The notes under the pieces are model-generated. The model did not search any database. It was not told where the DNA came from and saw only the letters and a list, made by a program, of their open reading frames with translations. This document shows, piece after piece, positions 25,576 through 39,045 of a DNA stretch of 64,000 nucleotides (the stretch's first letter is position 1; the number at the start of each line of letters is the position of its first letter). The stretch is from Clostridiaceae bacterium BL-3 (lineage in GTDB: Bacteria > Bacillota > Clostridia > Clostridiales > Clostridiaceae): positions 1 to 64,000 of the forward strand of contig CADDXC010000001.1 in the NCBI GenBank assembly GCA_902809985.1. Direction: 5' to 3'. Both the position numbers and the translations under genes were made by a program.

Positions 25576-26328
25576 TCACTCCATATCCATGAATTTGCAG
25601 CAATAAATGCAGAAAAGGATGGATATGGAAAGGATGAATATAATATTTGTGAAAAGAAGTATAAAGTCAATGGGATCTCCCTTGTAAAAGAAGTATATGG
25701 GAAGTGAGGGAAGCATCAAAGGTGACATCTGGAGATATATGCCTCCTGCAGCCATGAAGAATGAAGATGAAACTGCTGCCAGTATTCCGTAAACCAGGGG
25801 AAAGACAATATTCTTTGTAATTATTCCAATGAATACAGGTATAGAAATTATTAAAAACTGAAATAACATGGAATAAAGATTGACTTTTATATCCGTAATT
25901 ATAAAACTCAGAGATGGAAGTTCCCCCCAAGCTATGTACAAGGCAGCGTAAACAGCGGCAAACTGGCATATGTACACAAACAGGATTATCAAATATATGG
26001 CAATTAGTTTGCCTGCAAATATCTTTATCCTTCCAAAGGGGTAGGAGTAGAGAACATTGGCGGTTTTATCCGAGAATTCCCTTGAGAAAATATAACCTGA
26101 TATAAAGGCAAAAAATATAATATACAAAAATTGAAAACACAATAATTCTGTACTGGTTCTGTAATCTTTAACCAGGGTACTTTTAAGTGCATCAGATATA
26201 CCTGTGTAGTCGTTGGAAAGGGACATAACACATTGAACAAGGGGTATGAAGATGGAAGCAATAATAGATGCAATGATCAGGTAGGATCTTTTGAGTTTTA
26301 AAAATTCACCATATATTATATTGAACAT
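25576..26328 (-). CDS. ABC-2 type permease, lantibiotic-immunity (LanE/LanG) class
   Basis: 250 aa, six helices, similar to the following permease (MFNIIYGEFLKLKRSYLII, and YIFSREFSDKTANVLYSYPF). The ATG directly abuts the stop codon of the ATPase gene and its ribosome site lies inside that gene, so the two are translationally coupled. The two permeases probably form the heterodimeric channel. Confidence 0.83.
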   Translation of the reverse strand: MFNIIYGEFLKLKRSYLIIASIIASIFIPLVQCVMSLSNDYTGISDALKSTLVKDYRTSTELLCFQFLYIIFFAFISGYIFSREFSDKTANVLYSYPFGRIKIFAGKLIAIYLIILFVYICQFAAVYAALYIAWGELPSLSFIITDIKVNLYSMLFQFLIISIPVFIGIITKNIVFPLVYGILAAVSSSFFMAAGGIYLQMSPLMLPSLPIYFFYKGDPIDFILLFTNIIFILSISILFCIYCCKFMDME

Positions 26329-27237
26329 CTATTTTCCTCCTGTAAGCCTGAGAAAATGATCCTCAAGGCTGTCTATCTTCAAACATATCTCTTCTACAGA
26401 CAAGTTATTTGAAACTAAAATCCTGTTTATATTTGAAATTTCCTGAAGCTTTTCATAAACCCGCAGATTATTCTTCTCCCAGATAATGTAGTCATGTATG
26501 TTCAGCTTTTCCTCCAGAACAAAAGAAGCTTTTTTATCGTCATTTATTTTTATGTTTATATAGTGCCTGTTTCTCTTCTGGAGTTCATCATAGGATATTT
26601 CCTCCAGAAGAGAACCTCTGTGGATTATCCCAATTTTTGTGGCCATAAGCTGAATTTCACTTAGAACATGACTTGAGATCAAAAATGTAATATTCTGCTT
26701 GTGGCACAGCTCCAGTATAAGTTCTCTGATTTCCTTTATGCCAGTTGGGTCAAGGCCGTTGGTGGGCTCGTCAAGTATGAGAAATTCAGGGTGATGAAGG
26801 AGGGCTCTTGCTATTCCAAGTCTCTGCTTCATGCCAAGAGAAAATTCCTTTACTTTTTTATTTTTAACATCCCTTATATCCACCAATTTCAGGGCTTCAT
26901 CTATACAGTTCTTTCCCTGAATGCCCATCATTCTCCTGTGTATTTCCAGATTTTCGTCTGCTGTGAGATTTGGGTAAAATCCGGGATATTCTATTATGGA
27001 GCCTATTTTCTGGAGAAGATATCTACTGTTTGCCGATTTTTGTGAAAACAGTTCTATTTCTCCGGAACTTGGTTTTACCAGCTGCATTATCATACGTATG
27101 GTGGTGGTTTTGCCGGCACCGTTTTCTCCAAGAAAACCGTATATGTCACCTTTTTCTATGGTCATGTTTAAATTGTCCACGGCAGTGAAATTTTTAAAAT
27201 ATCTGGTTAAATTATAAGTTTTTAGTATGGTGTCCAT
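26329..27237 (-). CDS. ABC transporter ATP-binding protein, LanF/CprA/BcrA class
   Basis: 302 aa. Walker A is GENGAGKTTTIRM, the signature is FSLGMKQRLGIARAL, and Walker B is FLILDEPTNGLDPTG followed by a switch histidine in ISSHVLSEI. The C-terminal extension is typical of bacitracin/lantibiotic exporters. The frame extends to 27303, but CTGGAGG precedes the ATG at 27235-27237. Its two permeases follow and the two-component genes precede it. Export or removal of cell-envelope antibiotics is likely. Confidence 0.88.
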   Translation of the reverse strand: MDTILKTYNLTRYFKNFTAVDNLNMTIEKGDIYGFLGENGAGKTTTIRMIMQLVKPSSGEIELFSQKSANSRYLLQKIGSIIEYPGFYPNLTADENLEIHRRMMGIQGKNCIDEALKLVDIRDVKNKKVKEFSLGMKQRLGIARALLHHPEFLILDEPTNGLDPTGIKEIRELILELCHKQNITFLISSHVLSEIQLMATKIGIIHRGSLLEEISYDELQKRNRHYINIKINDDKKASFVLEEKLNIHDYIIWEKNNLRVYEKLQEISNINRILVSNNLSVEEICLKIDSLEDHFLRLTGGK

Positions 27238-27362
27238 TTTATTTCCTCCAGTTTTTTTGATTCCTGATATTGCAAAAAGGATTATGTCTATAATATACAA
27301 CATAATCCTTACATAGTTTTTACAGGGCTCTTACAATTTTCTTACATTATGGGTAATTATGA

Positions 27363-28280
27363 TCACTTGGTTTTGAAGGTGATTTTGAATTCTGTTTTTT
27401 TGAGAGGGATACTGGACAGGTCAATACGGCCATTCAAGGATTTTACCAGTTTTTTTACTATACTTAAGCCGATACCGCTGCTTTTGGTGTTTGAATTTCT
27501 CGATTTCTCCACAGTATATAACCTGTCAAATATATAATCTATTTCATCTTCAGGTATTCCAATACCGTTGTCCCACACAGATATAAAGATCATATTCTCG
27601 TTATAATTGATGTCTATACCTATTTTTGTAGCTTTTTCTGCATATTTCAATGAATTACCTATTAAATTGCTGAAAATCCTGTTTAGAGATTTTTCGTCTG
27701 AATTCATGTATATGTTTTCCTCTTGAAAATTCAATTCAGGTTCAATGTTCAAGCTTCTCAATTCATTGAAGAATGAAATTATATTCTTTCGTGCAGTCTC
27801 GCATATGTTGATCTTGTTTATATCCAGTTTAAAATCATTTGAATCTATTTTTGAAAGCTGGAAAAATTCCTCCAGGGTGCTGTAAAGATAGTTACCTTTA
27901 TCACATATTATTTTCATGTATTTTTCTTTTTCAAAAGGCTGTAGTTTTGAATCACTCATCAGGAGCTCCATATACCCTAGAATGGATGTAAGCGGAGTTC
28001 TCAAGTCGTGAGATATATTTGAAATCATTTTTTTATGGGATTCTTCATTTAATTTGTTCTTTACGTCAACCTTCTGAAGCTTTTCTGCCAATGCGTTTAT
28101 TTTCACCACAAGTCTGCTGATAAAACTTATGTGAGTCTGAAGCCGTATTCTCTGATTCAAATTTCCATGGAGTATTTTATCAATATAACAGCAGATATGA
28201 TTTAATGCTTTATAAATATAAAGAATAATGAGGACCATAAGAATTAATGTAATTATTAAAATACAATCAAATATATCCAT
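27363..28280 (-). CDS. Sensor histidine kinase
   Basis: About 305 aa. One or two closely spaced N-terminal membrane helices with almost no outside loop, then a HAMP-like linker, HisKA with ISHDLRTPLTSILGYMELL (phosphorylated histidine) and an HATPase domain with NLIGNSLKYA (N box), VWDNGIGIPEDE (G1) and SSGIGLSIVKKL (G2). The lack of a sensory domain suggests it senses through the membrane or through the ABC transporter, as in BceS/CprK-type systems (inference). Start ATG 28280 is chosen because GGAG lies 7 nt before it; TTG 28286 overlaps the response regulator stop. Confidence 0.88.
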   Translation of the reverse strand: MDIFDCILIITLILMVLIILYIYKALNHICCYIDKILHGNLNQRIRLQTHISFISRLVVKINALAEKLQKVDVKNKLNEESHKKMISNISHDLRTPLTSILGYMELLMSDSKLQPFEKEKYMKIICDKGNYLYSTLEEFFQLSKIDSNDFKLDINKINICETARKNIISFFNELRSLNIEPELNFQEENIYMNSDEKSLNRIFSNLIGNSLKYAEKATKIGIDINYNENMIFISVWDNGIGIPEDEIDYIFDRLYTVEKSRNSNTKSSGIGLSIVKKLVKSLNGRIDLSSIPLKKTEFKITFKTK

Positions 28281-28282
28281 AA

Positions 28283-28972
28283 TCAATCTCCAAGTTTATA
28301 GCCTATTCCCCATACAGTCAATATATATTTTGGCTGTTTCGGCATATCTTCAATTTTATCTCTGAGTCTTTTTATAGTTACCATGACAGTATTGTCATCC
28401 TTAAGGTAATCGTCTCCCCATACTCTGCTGAATATTTGTGCCTTAGTAAATACCTGCTTTGGGTTCTCCAAAAATAGTTTTAAAAGCTCAAATTCCTTTG
28501 GAGTGAGGTTTAATTCCCTGTTGGTCTTGAACACTTTGTGGGCAAGAGTGTCTAATTCCAATTTTTCATGCTGGAGGCAGGAGTATGAAGAGGTATTTTG
28601 ATTGTATTTTATGTACCTTCTGAGTTGGGATTTTACTCTTGCTGTTAATTCTTTCGGGGAAAAAGGTTTTATCATATAGTCATCGGCACCAAGAGTGAGT
28701 CCTGTTATTCTGTCACATTCCTCAGTTTTAGCAGAGAGAATTATAATTGGAAGGGTGCTTTTTTTCCGTATTTCTCTTAGAACATCAATGCCATCCACAT
28801 AGGGCAGCATTATATCAAGTATGATCAGCTGAAAGTCATTGTAATTTTTACAAAGTGCATCTCTTCCATTAAAACATTGTGTGATATCGTAATTTTCTTT
28901 TTTTAAAGTCTCACATATAAGGTCGTTTATTTGTTCGTCATCTTCTATTATTAATATTTTAGGTATATTCAT
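28283..28972 (-). CDS. OmpR/PhoB-family response regulator
   Basis: 229 aa. The receiver domain has IIEDDEQIND, phospho-acceptor D53 (LDIMLPYVDG), the T/S-bearing ILSAKTEE and the lysine in IKPFSPKEL. The winged helix follows with LTPKEFELLKLFLENPKQVF and DDNTVMVTIKRLRDKIE. The open frame continues to 29191, but AGAGAGG lies before the ATG at 28972. It is the first gene of the operon kinase-ABC-protease and probably activates it. Confidence 0.92.
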   Translation of the reverse strand: MNIPKILIIEDDEQINDLICETLKKENYDITQCFNGRDALCKNYNDFQLIILDIMLPYVDGIDVLREIRKKSTLPIIILSAKTEECDRITGLTLGADDYMIKPFSPKELTARVKSQLRRYIKYNQNTSSYSCLQHEKLELDTLAHKVFKTNRELNLTPKEFELLKLFLENPKQVFTKAQIFSRVWGDDYLKDDNTVMVTIKRLRDKIEDMPKQPKYILTVWGIGYKLGD

Positions 28973-29340
28973 ATAAGGGCCTCTCTGTTTTTTACTTATA
29001 TTATATAAGAATAAAAAGGTATTTATCAATAATTGTATTTTAATTAAGGTGAAATTAACGTAACCTGAACCTGGCGTGTCAATATAAGAATATTGAAGAA
29101 AAAAGTAGTTTATATCGGAAAAACATAAGATAAATTTATATAATAAATGCATATTATGAAGAAAGTAGGAGAAAATATGATAGAATATCAACTGTTGTTG
29201 AAAGCAGATGTGATGCCGTGAGGCTCATATCCAATATGTATTTAGTTTTATTTTGATAATTATCTAAAATATATTGACAAAAATGCAAACAGATGATATA
29301 CTATAAAAGCTGTCTTAAAGAAGAACAGGCAGCTTGAGAT

Positions 29341-29366
29341 GATCCTTGAAAATTGAACAGAATAAA
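29341..29366 (+). other. 5' arm of the 16S precursor processing stem
   Basis: GATCCTTGAAAATTGAACAG and following bases pair with 31305-31330 downstream of 16S (CTGTTTAATTTTGAAGGATC region), with a few mismatches. This is the usual RNase III substrate around 16S rRNA. The TTGAAAA part is also boxA-like. Confidence 0.75.
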
Positions 29367-29452
29367 TATAGGGAAACTTATATGAGAATAAACCAGCAAT
29401 TCTTTTGAGCTGCGATGAGCAGCAAAGAAAGTAATTTCGTAAGTAATATGCT

Positions 29453-29572
29453 TGAAATTGACAGTAACGAGTACAGCAAGGAAAAGGCCGAATGAGGAGC
29501 AGAGTTTACTTAGGTAAATGAGCACCGGAATGAAGCATTTGACGAAGCTGGACGAAGTTAATGGCAATTTCC
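29453..29572 (+). repeat. rRNA-spacer repeat, copy 1 (of 7)
   Basis: About 120 bp running from AAATTGACAGTAACGAG to GTTAATGGCAATTT, with central GAGTTTACTT/GTAAATGAGCACCG. The ends are imperfect inverted repeats, so the RNA can fold into a long hairpin. Confidence 0.8.
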
Positions 29573-29589
29573 AACAAAGGCAGTAAGTC

Positions 29590-29709
29590 TAAAATTGTTA
29601 GTGACGAGCAAGACAAGGAAAAATGCGAAGGAGGAACAGAGTTTACTTGAGTAAATGAGTACCGCAGTGAGTATTTTGACACAGTATTGCGAAGTTAATA
29701 ACAATTTTC
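29590..29709 (+). repeat. rRNA-spacer repeat, copy 2
   Basis: Same unit as copy 1, from AAAATTGTTAGTGACGAG to GTTAATAACAATTTTC, ending shortly before 16S. Confidence 0.8.
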
Positions 29710-29731
29710 AACAGAGTCAAAGACAACTTTT

Positions 29732-31241
<1,510 letters not shown>

Positions 31242-31447
31242 TAGGGAGTCGAAAGGGAGCCTGAGAAAGGCTTTCTTAAAAGGTTTGTCTTATGTAAGTA
31301 TCCGTTTATTCTGTTTAATTTTGAAGGATCAGAAGTCAGTTGACAATCAAGAATTGACAGTTGAATTCTTCACCCAATTGTGCAGTGTGAATTAAACACT
31401 GCAGATTGAAAGAAATTTGTTCTTTGAAAATTGCACAGTAAATATAA

Positions 31448-31567
31448 TAGAGTTGGCAGTAACGAGCATATCGAGGAAAAACTGGAGCGAGGAGTGGAGT
31501 TTACTTATGTAAATGAACACCGGAACGAGAGTTTTGACGAAGAGATGCGAAGTTAATGGCAATTTTA
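31448..31567 (+). repeat. rRNA-spacer repeat, copy 3
   Basis: From GAGTTGGCAGTAACGAG to GTTAATGGCAATTTT, with the shared core GAGTTTACTTATGTAAATGA. Confidence 0.8.
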
Positions 31568-31570
31568 GAG

Positions 31571-31692
31571 CTAAAATTGGCAGCAGCGAGTACAGCAAGG
31601 AAAAGGCCAAAGGAGGAGCGGAGTTTACTTAGTGTAAATGAGCACCGCAGTGAGGCATTTGACGCAGTTGTAGGAAGCTAATGGTAATTTTA
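31571..31692 (+). repeat. rRNA-spacer repeat, copy 4
   Basis: From TAAAATTGGCAGCAGCGAG to GCTAATGGTAATTTTA, directly after copy 3. Confidence 0.8.
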
Positions 31693-31787
31693 GAGCTAAG
31701 GTTAGAAATAACCTTTGTAGTAAAGCAAGTTATAACTAAGATTGAAGTTAAAAAAACATTTAAGGTAAGATTTATAACTAAGTAATA

Positions 31788-31906
31788 GAAAATTGGCAGT
31801 AACGAGCAGTTCGAGGAAAGGCTTGAGGGAGGAGCAGAGCTTACTTATGTAAGTGAGCACCGCAGCGAAAGACTTGACGATGAAATGCAAAGTTAGTAGC
31901 AATTTT
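31788..31906 (+). repeat. rRNA-spacer repeat, copy 5
   Basis: From AAAATTGGCAGTAACGAG to GTTAGTAGCAATTTT; the core reads GAGCTTACTTATGTAAGTGA, a paired change in the central palindrome relative to copy 3. Confidence 0.8.
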
Positions 31907-31921
31907 TCAATCAGAGTAATA

Positions 31922-32041
31922 GAAAATTGGCAGCAGCGAACAAGACAAGGAAAGACTCGATAGAGGAGCGGAGTTTACTTATGTAAATGAGCACCGGAAA
32001 GAGAGTTTTGACGAAATATTGTGAAGCTGATGGTAATTTTC
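31922..32041 (+). repeat. rRNA-spacer repeat, copy 6
   Basis: From GAAAATTGGCAGCAGCGAA to GCTGATGGTAATTTTC, ending about 8 bp before the 23S gene. Confidence 0.8.
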
Positions 32042-32049
32042 GAAGCAAA

Positions 32050-34944
<2,895 letters not shown>

Positions 34945-35066
34945 AAAGAAGACATGGATGGGATATTTACTGTGCAATTTTGAGAGAACAGGGTTCTCTA
35001 AACTCACTCAGCTGAAGCTGAGGAGTAGTGATTTATACCTTTGGTAATAATAAGGTAATATGTCAA

Positions 35067-35186
35067 GAAAATTGATAATAGCGAGCAGTTCAAGGAAAGA
35101 CTCGAGTGAGGAGCAGAGCTTACTCATGTAAGTGAGCACCGCAGCGAAAGACTTGACGAAGGAATGCGAAGTTAGTAGTAATTTTC
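35067..35186 (+). repeat. rRNA-spacer repeat, copy 7, between 23S and 5S
   Basis: From AAAATTGATAATAGCGAG to GTTAGTAGTAATTTTC. It lies just outside the 23S processing stem (3' arm 34963-34989). Confidence 0.8.
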
Positions 35187-35196
35187 GGTAAAAATA

Positions 35197-35313
35197 TCTG
35201 GTGGCAATAACGTGAAGGCAACACCCCTTACCATTTCGAACAGGAAGGTTAAGCTTCACAGTGCCCATGGTACTGCAGGGGAGGCCCTGTGGGAGAGCAG
35301 GTCGTCGCCAGAT
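35197..35313 (+). rRNA. rrf: 5S ribosomal RNA
   Basis: About 117 nt from TCTGGTGGCAATAACG to CGTCGCCAGATA; the two ends pair to form helix I. CCATTTCGAACAGG and GGGAGAGCAGGTCG are typical 5S segments. Confidence 0.96.
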
Positions 35314-35321
35314 AAAGCTGT

Positions 35322-35396
35322 TCCGTGGTAGCTCAATGGTTGAGCATTCGGCTGTTAACCGAAGGGTTGGAGGTTCGAGCCCTCTCCACGGAGCCA
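35322..35396 (+). tRNA. tRNA-Asn (anticodon GTT)
   Basis: 75 nt cloverleaf. The acceptor TCCGTGG pairs with CCACGGA, discriminator G, and CCA is encoded. The D arm is GCTC/GAGC, the anticodon stem TTCGG/CCGAA has loop CTGTTAA giving anticodon GTT, and the T loop is TTCGAGC. It is the last gene of the rRNA operon. Confidence 0.97.
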
Positions 35397-35421
35397 TTTT
35401 ATTTTTTAAAATGTTAATTAT

Positions 35422-35453
35422 GCAGACCAAATAAATTTTGGTCTGCTTTTTAT
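35422..35453 (+). terminator. rRNA operon terminator
   Basis: GCAGACCAAA (from 35422) pairs with TTTGGTCTGC (to 35446), followed by TTTTTATT. Confidence 0.9.
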
Positions 35454-35505
35454 TATGTAACAGTACTTAATTAATAGGACTGATTTCCGACAAGGGTTGA
35501 AGCTC

Positions 35506-35530
35506 TTCATTAACGTGCATCGTTAATGAA
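35506..35530. repeat. Perfect 10-bp inverted repeat downstream of the MBL-fold gene
   Basis: TTCATTAACG (35506-35515) and CGTTAATGAA (35521-35530) with loop TGCAT. No T-run on either strand; it may be a weak terminator or an operator-like site. Confidence 0.5.
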
Positions 35531-35555
35531 ATCGAATAATACTTTCTTACATAAA

Positions 35556-36422
35556 TTATTCTTTACTTATCTTGTTGCCATCGCTTATAAGCAGCACAGT
35601 TCCATCTACGTCAGTTCTGTATATCTGTATGTTTTTTCTTTTAAGTTTATTTATTGTATTTTTAGTAGGATGACCATACTTGTTGTTTTTGCCACAGCTT
35701 ATTATAGCTATTTTAGGGTTGACTTTATCTAAAAATTTTTCTGAAGTGGAAGTTGAACTTCCATGATGTCCAACTTTTAGCACATCTGCCGAGAGATCAT
35801 AATTTTTATCTATCATTTCGTCTTCACTCTTATTTTCAGCATCGCCTGTAAATAAAAATTTAGTATTTCCGTAGGTGATTTTTAAAACTATGGAATAGTT
35901 GTTGGTGTCTTCATACATAGTGCTGTTTGGAGCTATTATTTCAGCTGTGGTTTTTTTACCTAAATTCAATTCAGTGGCACGTGGAATTGGAACGTTTATT
36001 TTCATATTCTTATTTCTTAGTGCAGTTATCATGCTCTCAAAGGTTATGGTGTTAGCTGTTTTTTTGGGAGCATAGAATTTATATATGTCATATTTTCTTA
36101 TTATTGAACTCATGCCACCTATGTGATCCTCATCTGGATGAGTTGCAATTACATAATCCAATTTTTTTATACCTTGTTTCCTTAAATAGGACATTAGTTT
36201 ATCTTTACTGTCATTTGGGCCTGCATCTATTAGAAGGTTTTTACCGTTTACTTGAATAAGCTCGCTGTCACCTTGCCCTACATCTATGTAATGTACTATG
36301 ATTTGAGATGATTTAACTTTTGAATTCAATACATTGCTGGTACTATTGGTACACCCAGAGAGTAGAAAAAGTACTGCCAGGAATACACTTATCATGTTTA
36401 AATGTTTTTTTATGAAATTCAC
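35556..36422 (-). CDS. MBL-fold lipoprotein, ComEC C-terminal-domain-like hydrolase
   Basis: 288 aa. A lipoprotein signal ends in LLSGC, placing it outside the membrane. The metallo-beta-lactamase fold has IDVGQGDSELIQ, the metal motif THPDEDHIGG, FLFTGDAE and VGHHGSSTST, as in the ComEC/Rec2 nuclease-like domain. Stand-alone secreted versions are common in clostridia; the substrate may be nucleic acid or a phosphoester (family-based guess). GTG start with GGAG 11 nt upstream. It lies 37 bp after plsC in the same direction. Confidence 0.87.
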   Translation of the reverse strand: MNFIKKHLNMISVFLAVLFLLSGCTNSTSNVLNSKVKSSQIIVHYIDVGQGDSELIQVNGKNLLIDAGPNDSKDKLMSYLRKQGIKKLDYVIATHPDEDHIGGMSSIIRKYDIYKFYAPKKTANTITFESMITALRNKNMKINVPIPRATELNLGKKTTAEIIAPNSTMYEDTNNYSIVLKITYGNTKFLFTGDAENKSEDEMIDKNYDLSADVLKVGHHGSSTSTSEKFLDKVNPKIAIISCGKNNKYGHPTKNTINKLKRKNIQIYRTDVDGTVLLISDGNKISKE

Positions 36423-36458
36423 TATTGTAACAGCTCCTTTAGTTATTTGGAAAATGTA

Positions 36459-37184
36459 TTAGCCTTTAAGGTATATTTTTTCGGATATTTTTTGTTTTAT
36501 AATATTTGACAAGTTTGAAAGCTCTTCCTTTGACATATTATCGATATATATGGGTTCACATATGGTCATTTTCACATCTGCAGGTTTTAGTATGCTGTGT
36601 TTATTACCCTCTCTTAATCTATAGCTTCCATCTATGGCAATGGGAACTATGGGCACTTTGGATTTTAAAGCCAATTTTAAGCTGCCTTTTTTGAATTCAC
36701 CTATTTTAGGTCCTTTGCTTCTGGTACCTTCTGGAAATACCACCATACTGTGTCCGCTTTTCAAAATTTTAATACCTTCATTTATGGATTTTATGGATTC
36801 CCGAATATTTTGTCTGTTCATGAAGACACAGTTTATCTGCCGCATCCAATAAGTAAGCAATCCAATTTTAGTGATTTCTTTTTTAGCTATAAATCCAACC
36901 GTTCTATTGAGGGATGAGATTATTATTGGTATATCAAAAAACCCCTGATGATTGGCGACAAAAAGGCAGGGAACCTGCGGCAAATGTTCTTTTCCTTCCA
37001 ATTTAATTCTGGCATTTACGAGATTTAAAATAAAATTTGCCCAATTTTTTACAGCAACATATATATAATTTTCAACTTGTTCTTTGTCTCCTGTTTTTTT
37101 TATTCCCTCCAATTTGATTTTTTTTGTTACAGTACCAATCATATAGAGAATAAAAATAAAATAAAATAAAATGGTTTTTAACAT
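36459..37184 (-). CDS. plsC: 1-acylglycerol-3-phosphate O-acyltransferase (PlsC family)
   Basis: Membrane-bound enzyme of 241 aa that makes phosphatidic acid from lysophosphatidic acid. It has an N-terminal hydrophobic anchor, the catalytic NHX4D box as NHQGFFD, and FPEGTRSKGPKIGEFKKG for substrate binding, then VPIVPIAIDGS. AGGAGG precedes the ATG. It reads into the MBL-fold lipoprotein gene. Confidence 0.92.
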   Translation of the reverse strand: MLKTILFYFIFILYMIGTVTKKIKLEGIKKTGDKEQVENYIYVAVKNWANFILNLVNARIKLEGKEHLPQVPCLFVANHQGFFDIPIIISSLNRTVGFIAKKEITKIGLLTYWMRQINCVFMNRQNIRESIKSINEGIKILKSGHSMVVFPEGTRSKGPKIGEFKKGSLKLALKSKVPIVPIAIDGSYRLREGNKHSILKPADVKMTICEPIYIDNMSKEELSNLSNIIKQKISEKIYLKG

Positions 37185-37645
37185 AAATCGATTCCTCCTT
37201 GTAGAATTCTATTGATGAGTTCGTAAATATTACCTGTCTATTATATCATATCCAATTATCATATATATTGAATAAATAATTTAGCTTTTAGTGCAAATAT
37301 TGGCTAAAATAATAAAAAATATGGTTTTAATTAATTTAATTTTGCCAGAAATATTCATAGGTCCAATATGTACAATAAAAAATCCTATTTTATAGGACAA
37401 TTGCATAAAATAAATGAGATCATTCAATTAGAGCAAAAATAAAAATATCTATTTGCTAATGGAAAATAAAAGTGTTACAATATAGATAATTTGTTATTAA
37501 ACAAGTTAATATACTGTAATTATTAAAATGGATATTTAAAATACATATAAAAATAAAAGTTACATATGAAATGAGTAAATAATAATAATTCAAAAATCCA
37601 TTTAAAATTATAGATCCAATATTTTAAACCAAGGAGATGATTTCA
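37185..37645 (+). promoter_or_regulatory. Promoter region of the Re-citrate synthase operon
   Basis: AT-rich gap of about 450 bp without a gene. It contains the palindrome TCCTATTTTATAGGA (about 37382-37397) and a promoter candidate TTGCTA (37453-37458), 17-bp spacer, TACAAT (37476-37481). No riboswitch or T-box was recognised. Confidence 0.5.
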
Positions 37646-39007
37646 TTGAAAAATAATTCAGCCAATTATAAATTGGACAATGTAAACAGCCCTAATCTTT
37701 ATAAAGATATGTTTCCTTATGATGAAGTCCCAAAAGTAGTTTTTGATAATGTACAAGTTCCTATGGATATTCCAGAAAAAATATATATTACAGATACAAC
37801 TTTTAGGGATGGACAGCAGTCTATGCCCCCTTATACAAGTAAGCAGATAATAAAAATTTTTGATTATCTTCATCAATTGGACAATAATTCTGGTATAATT
37901 AAACAGACGGAATTTTTCTTATATACAGAAAAGGACAGGAAAGCAGCTGAAGCCTGCATTGAAAAAGGATATAAATTTCCTGAAGTGACTTCCTGGATAA
38001 GAGCCAATAAGAAAGATTTCAAGTTGGTGAAGCAGATGGGGATTAGAGAAACTGGAATGCTTATGTCGTGTTCAGATTACCATATATTCAAAAAACTCAA
38101 AATGACAAGACAGGAAGCTATGGACATGTATTTGGACATAGTTAGAGAGGTGTTGAATAATGGAATTTACCCCAGATGTCATCTGGAAGATATTACTAGA
38201 GCTGACTTCTATGGATTTGTAGTTCCTCTTGTAACTAAATTGATGGAACTGTCTAGAGAGGCCAATATTCCTGTGAAAATAAGAGCCTGTGATACTCTTG
38301 GTTTGGGTGTATCCTACAATGGAGTGACTGTCCCAAGAAGTGTCCAGAAAATTATTCATGGGCTTAGAACTATCTGTGGAGTTCCTTCAGATATGATAGA
38401 ATGGCATGGGCATAATGATTTTTATAGTGTAGTAGATAATTCTACAACTGCCTGGTTATATGGAGCATCTTCTGTAAATACGTCTCTCCTGGGGATAGGC
38501 GAGAGAACGGGAAATTGTCCCCTGGAGGCCATGGTATTTGAATATGCACAATTAAAAGGCAATACTGGAAATATGAATTTGCATGTTATAACGGAATTGG
38601 CGCAGTATTTCAGTAAAGAAATGAAATATGATATACCTACAAGAACTCCATTTGTCGGTAAAGAATTTAATGAAACCAGGGCGGGGATACACGCAGATGG
38701 TATATTAAAAGATGAAGAGATCTACAATGCTTTTGATACGGACAAAATTTTGGGAAAGCCAATTGTTGTAGCTGTAAATCAATATTCAGGACATGCAGGA
38801 ATTGCAGCTTGGATCAATACCTATTATAGATTGAAGGGTGACGATAGGGTTGATAAGAAGGATGAGAGAATTAATGATATAAAATTATGGGTAGATGAAC
38901 AATATAAGTCGGGAAGAACTACCATGATAGGAAACAATGAGCTTGAGCTGCTGGTAAAAGAGTTGATGCCGGAAGTTATGAGAAAGAATGAAGAGAGAGC
39001 GAGTTAA
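37646..39007 (+). CDS. Re-citrate synthase (homocitrate/isopropylmalate-synthase fold)
   Basis: About 453 aa. It makes citrate from acetyl-CoA and oxaloacetate with re-face specificity, the anaerobe-type enzyme first assigned in Clostridium kluyveri. HMGL-like TIM barrel with ITDTTFRDGQQSMPPYTS (metal aspartate), CHLEDITRADFYGF, RACDTLGLG and EWHGHNDFYSVV (metal histidines). An ATG at 37637 abuts AAGGAG (37631-37636) with no spacing, so the TTG at 37646, 9 nt beyond it, is the likelier start. The identity is firmly supported by the aconitase and isocitrate dehydrogenase genes that follow. Confidence 0.88.
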   Translation: MKNNSANYKLDNVNSPNLYKDMFPYDEVPKVVFDNVQVPMDIPEKIYITDTTFRDGQQSMPPYTSKQIIKIFDYLHQLDNNSGIIKQTEFFLYTEKDRKAAEACIEKGYKFPEVTSWIRANKKDFKLVKQMGIRETGMLMSCSDYHIFKKLKMTRQEAMDMYLDIVREVLNNGIYPRCHLEDITRADFYGFVVPLVTKLMELSREANIPVKIRACDTLGLGVSYNGVTVPRSVQKIIHGLRTICGVPSDMIEWHGHNDFYSVVDNSTTAWLYGASSVNTSLLGIGERTGNCPLEAMVFEYAQLKGNTGNMNLHVITELAQYFSKEMKYDIPTRTPFVGKEFNETRAGIHADGILKDEEIYNAFDTDKILGKPIVVAVNQYSGHAGIAAWINTYYRLKGDDRVDKKDERINDIKLWVDEQYKSGRTTMIGNNELELLVKELMPEVMRKNEERAS

Positions 39008-39045
39008 TCAGTCGAATAGAATATTTGCGGAAATGAGGGATTTAT

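Larger units (their letters stand above)
29192..29731 (+). promoter_or_regulatory. rRNA operon promoter and leader region
   Basis: Gene-free stretch of about 540 bp. It holds a promoter with TTGACA (29274-29279), a 17-bp spacer and TATACT (29297-29302); a boxA-like and 16S-processing arm at 29341-29366; and two copies of the ~120-bp rRNA-spacer repeat (separate entries). Confidence 0.8.
31242..32049 (+). other. 16S-23S internal transcribed spacer, no tRNA genes
   Basis: About 808 bp with no tRNA. It holds the 3' arm of the 16S stem (31305-31330), a perfect GCAGTGT/ACACTGC hairpin (31382-31402), the 5' arm of the 23S stem with a boxA-like TTCTTTGAAAA (31419-31446; partner 34963-34989), and four copies of the ~120-bp repeat. 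Confidence 0.8.
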
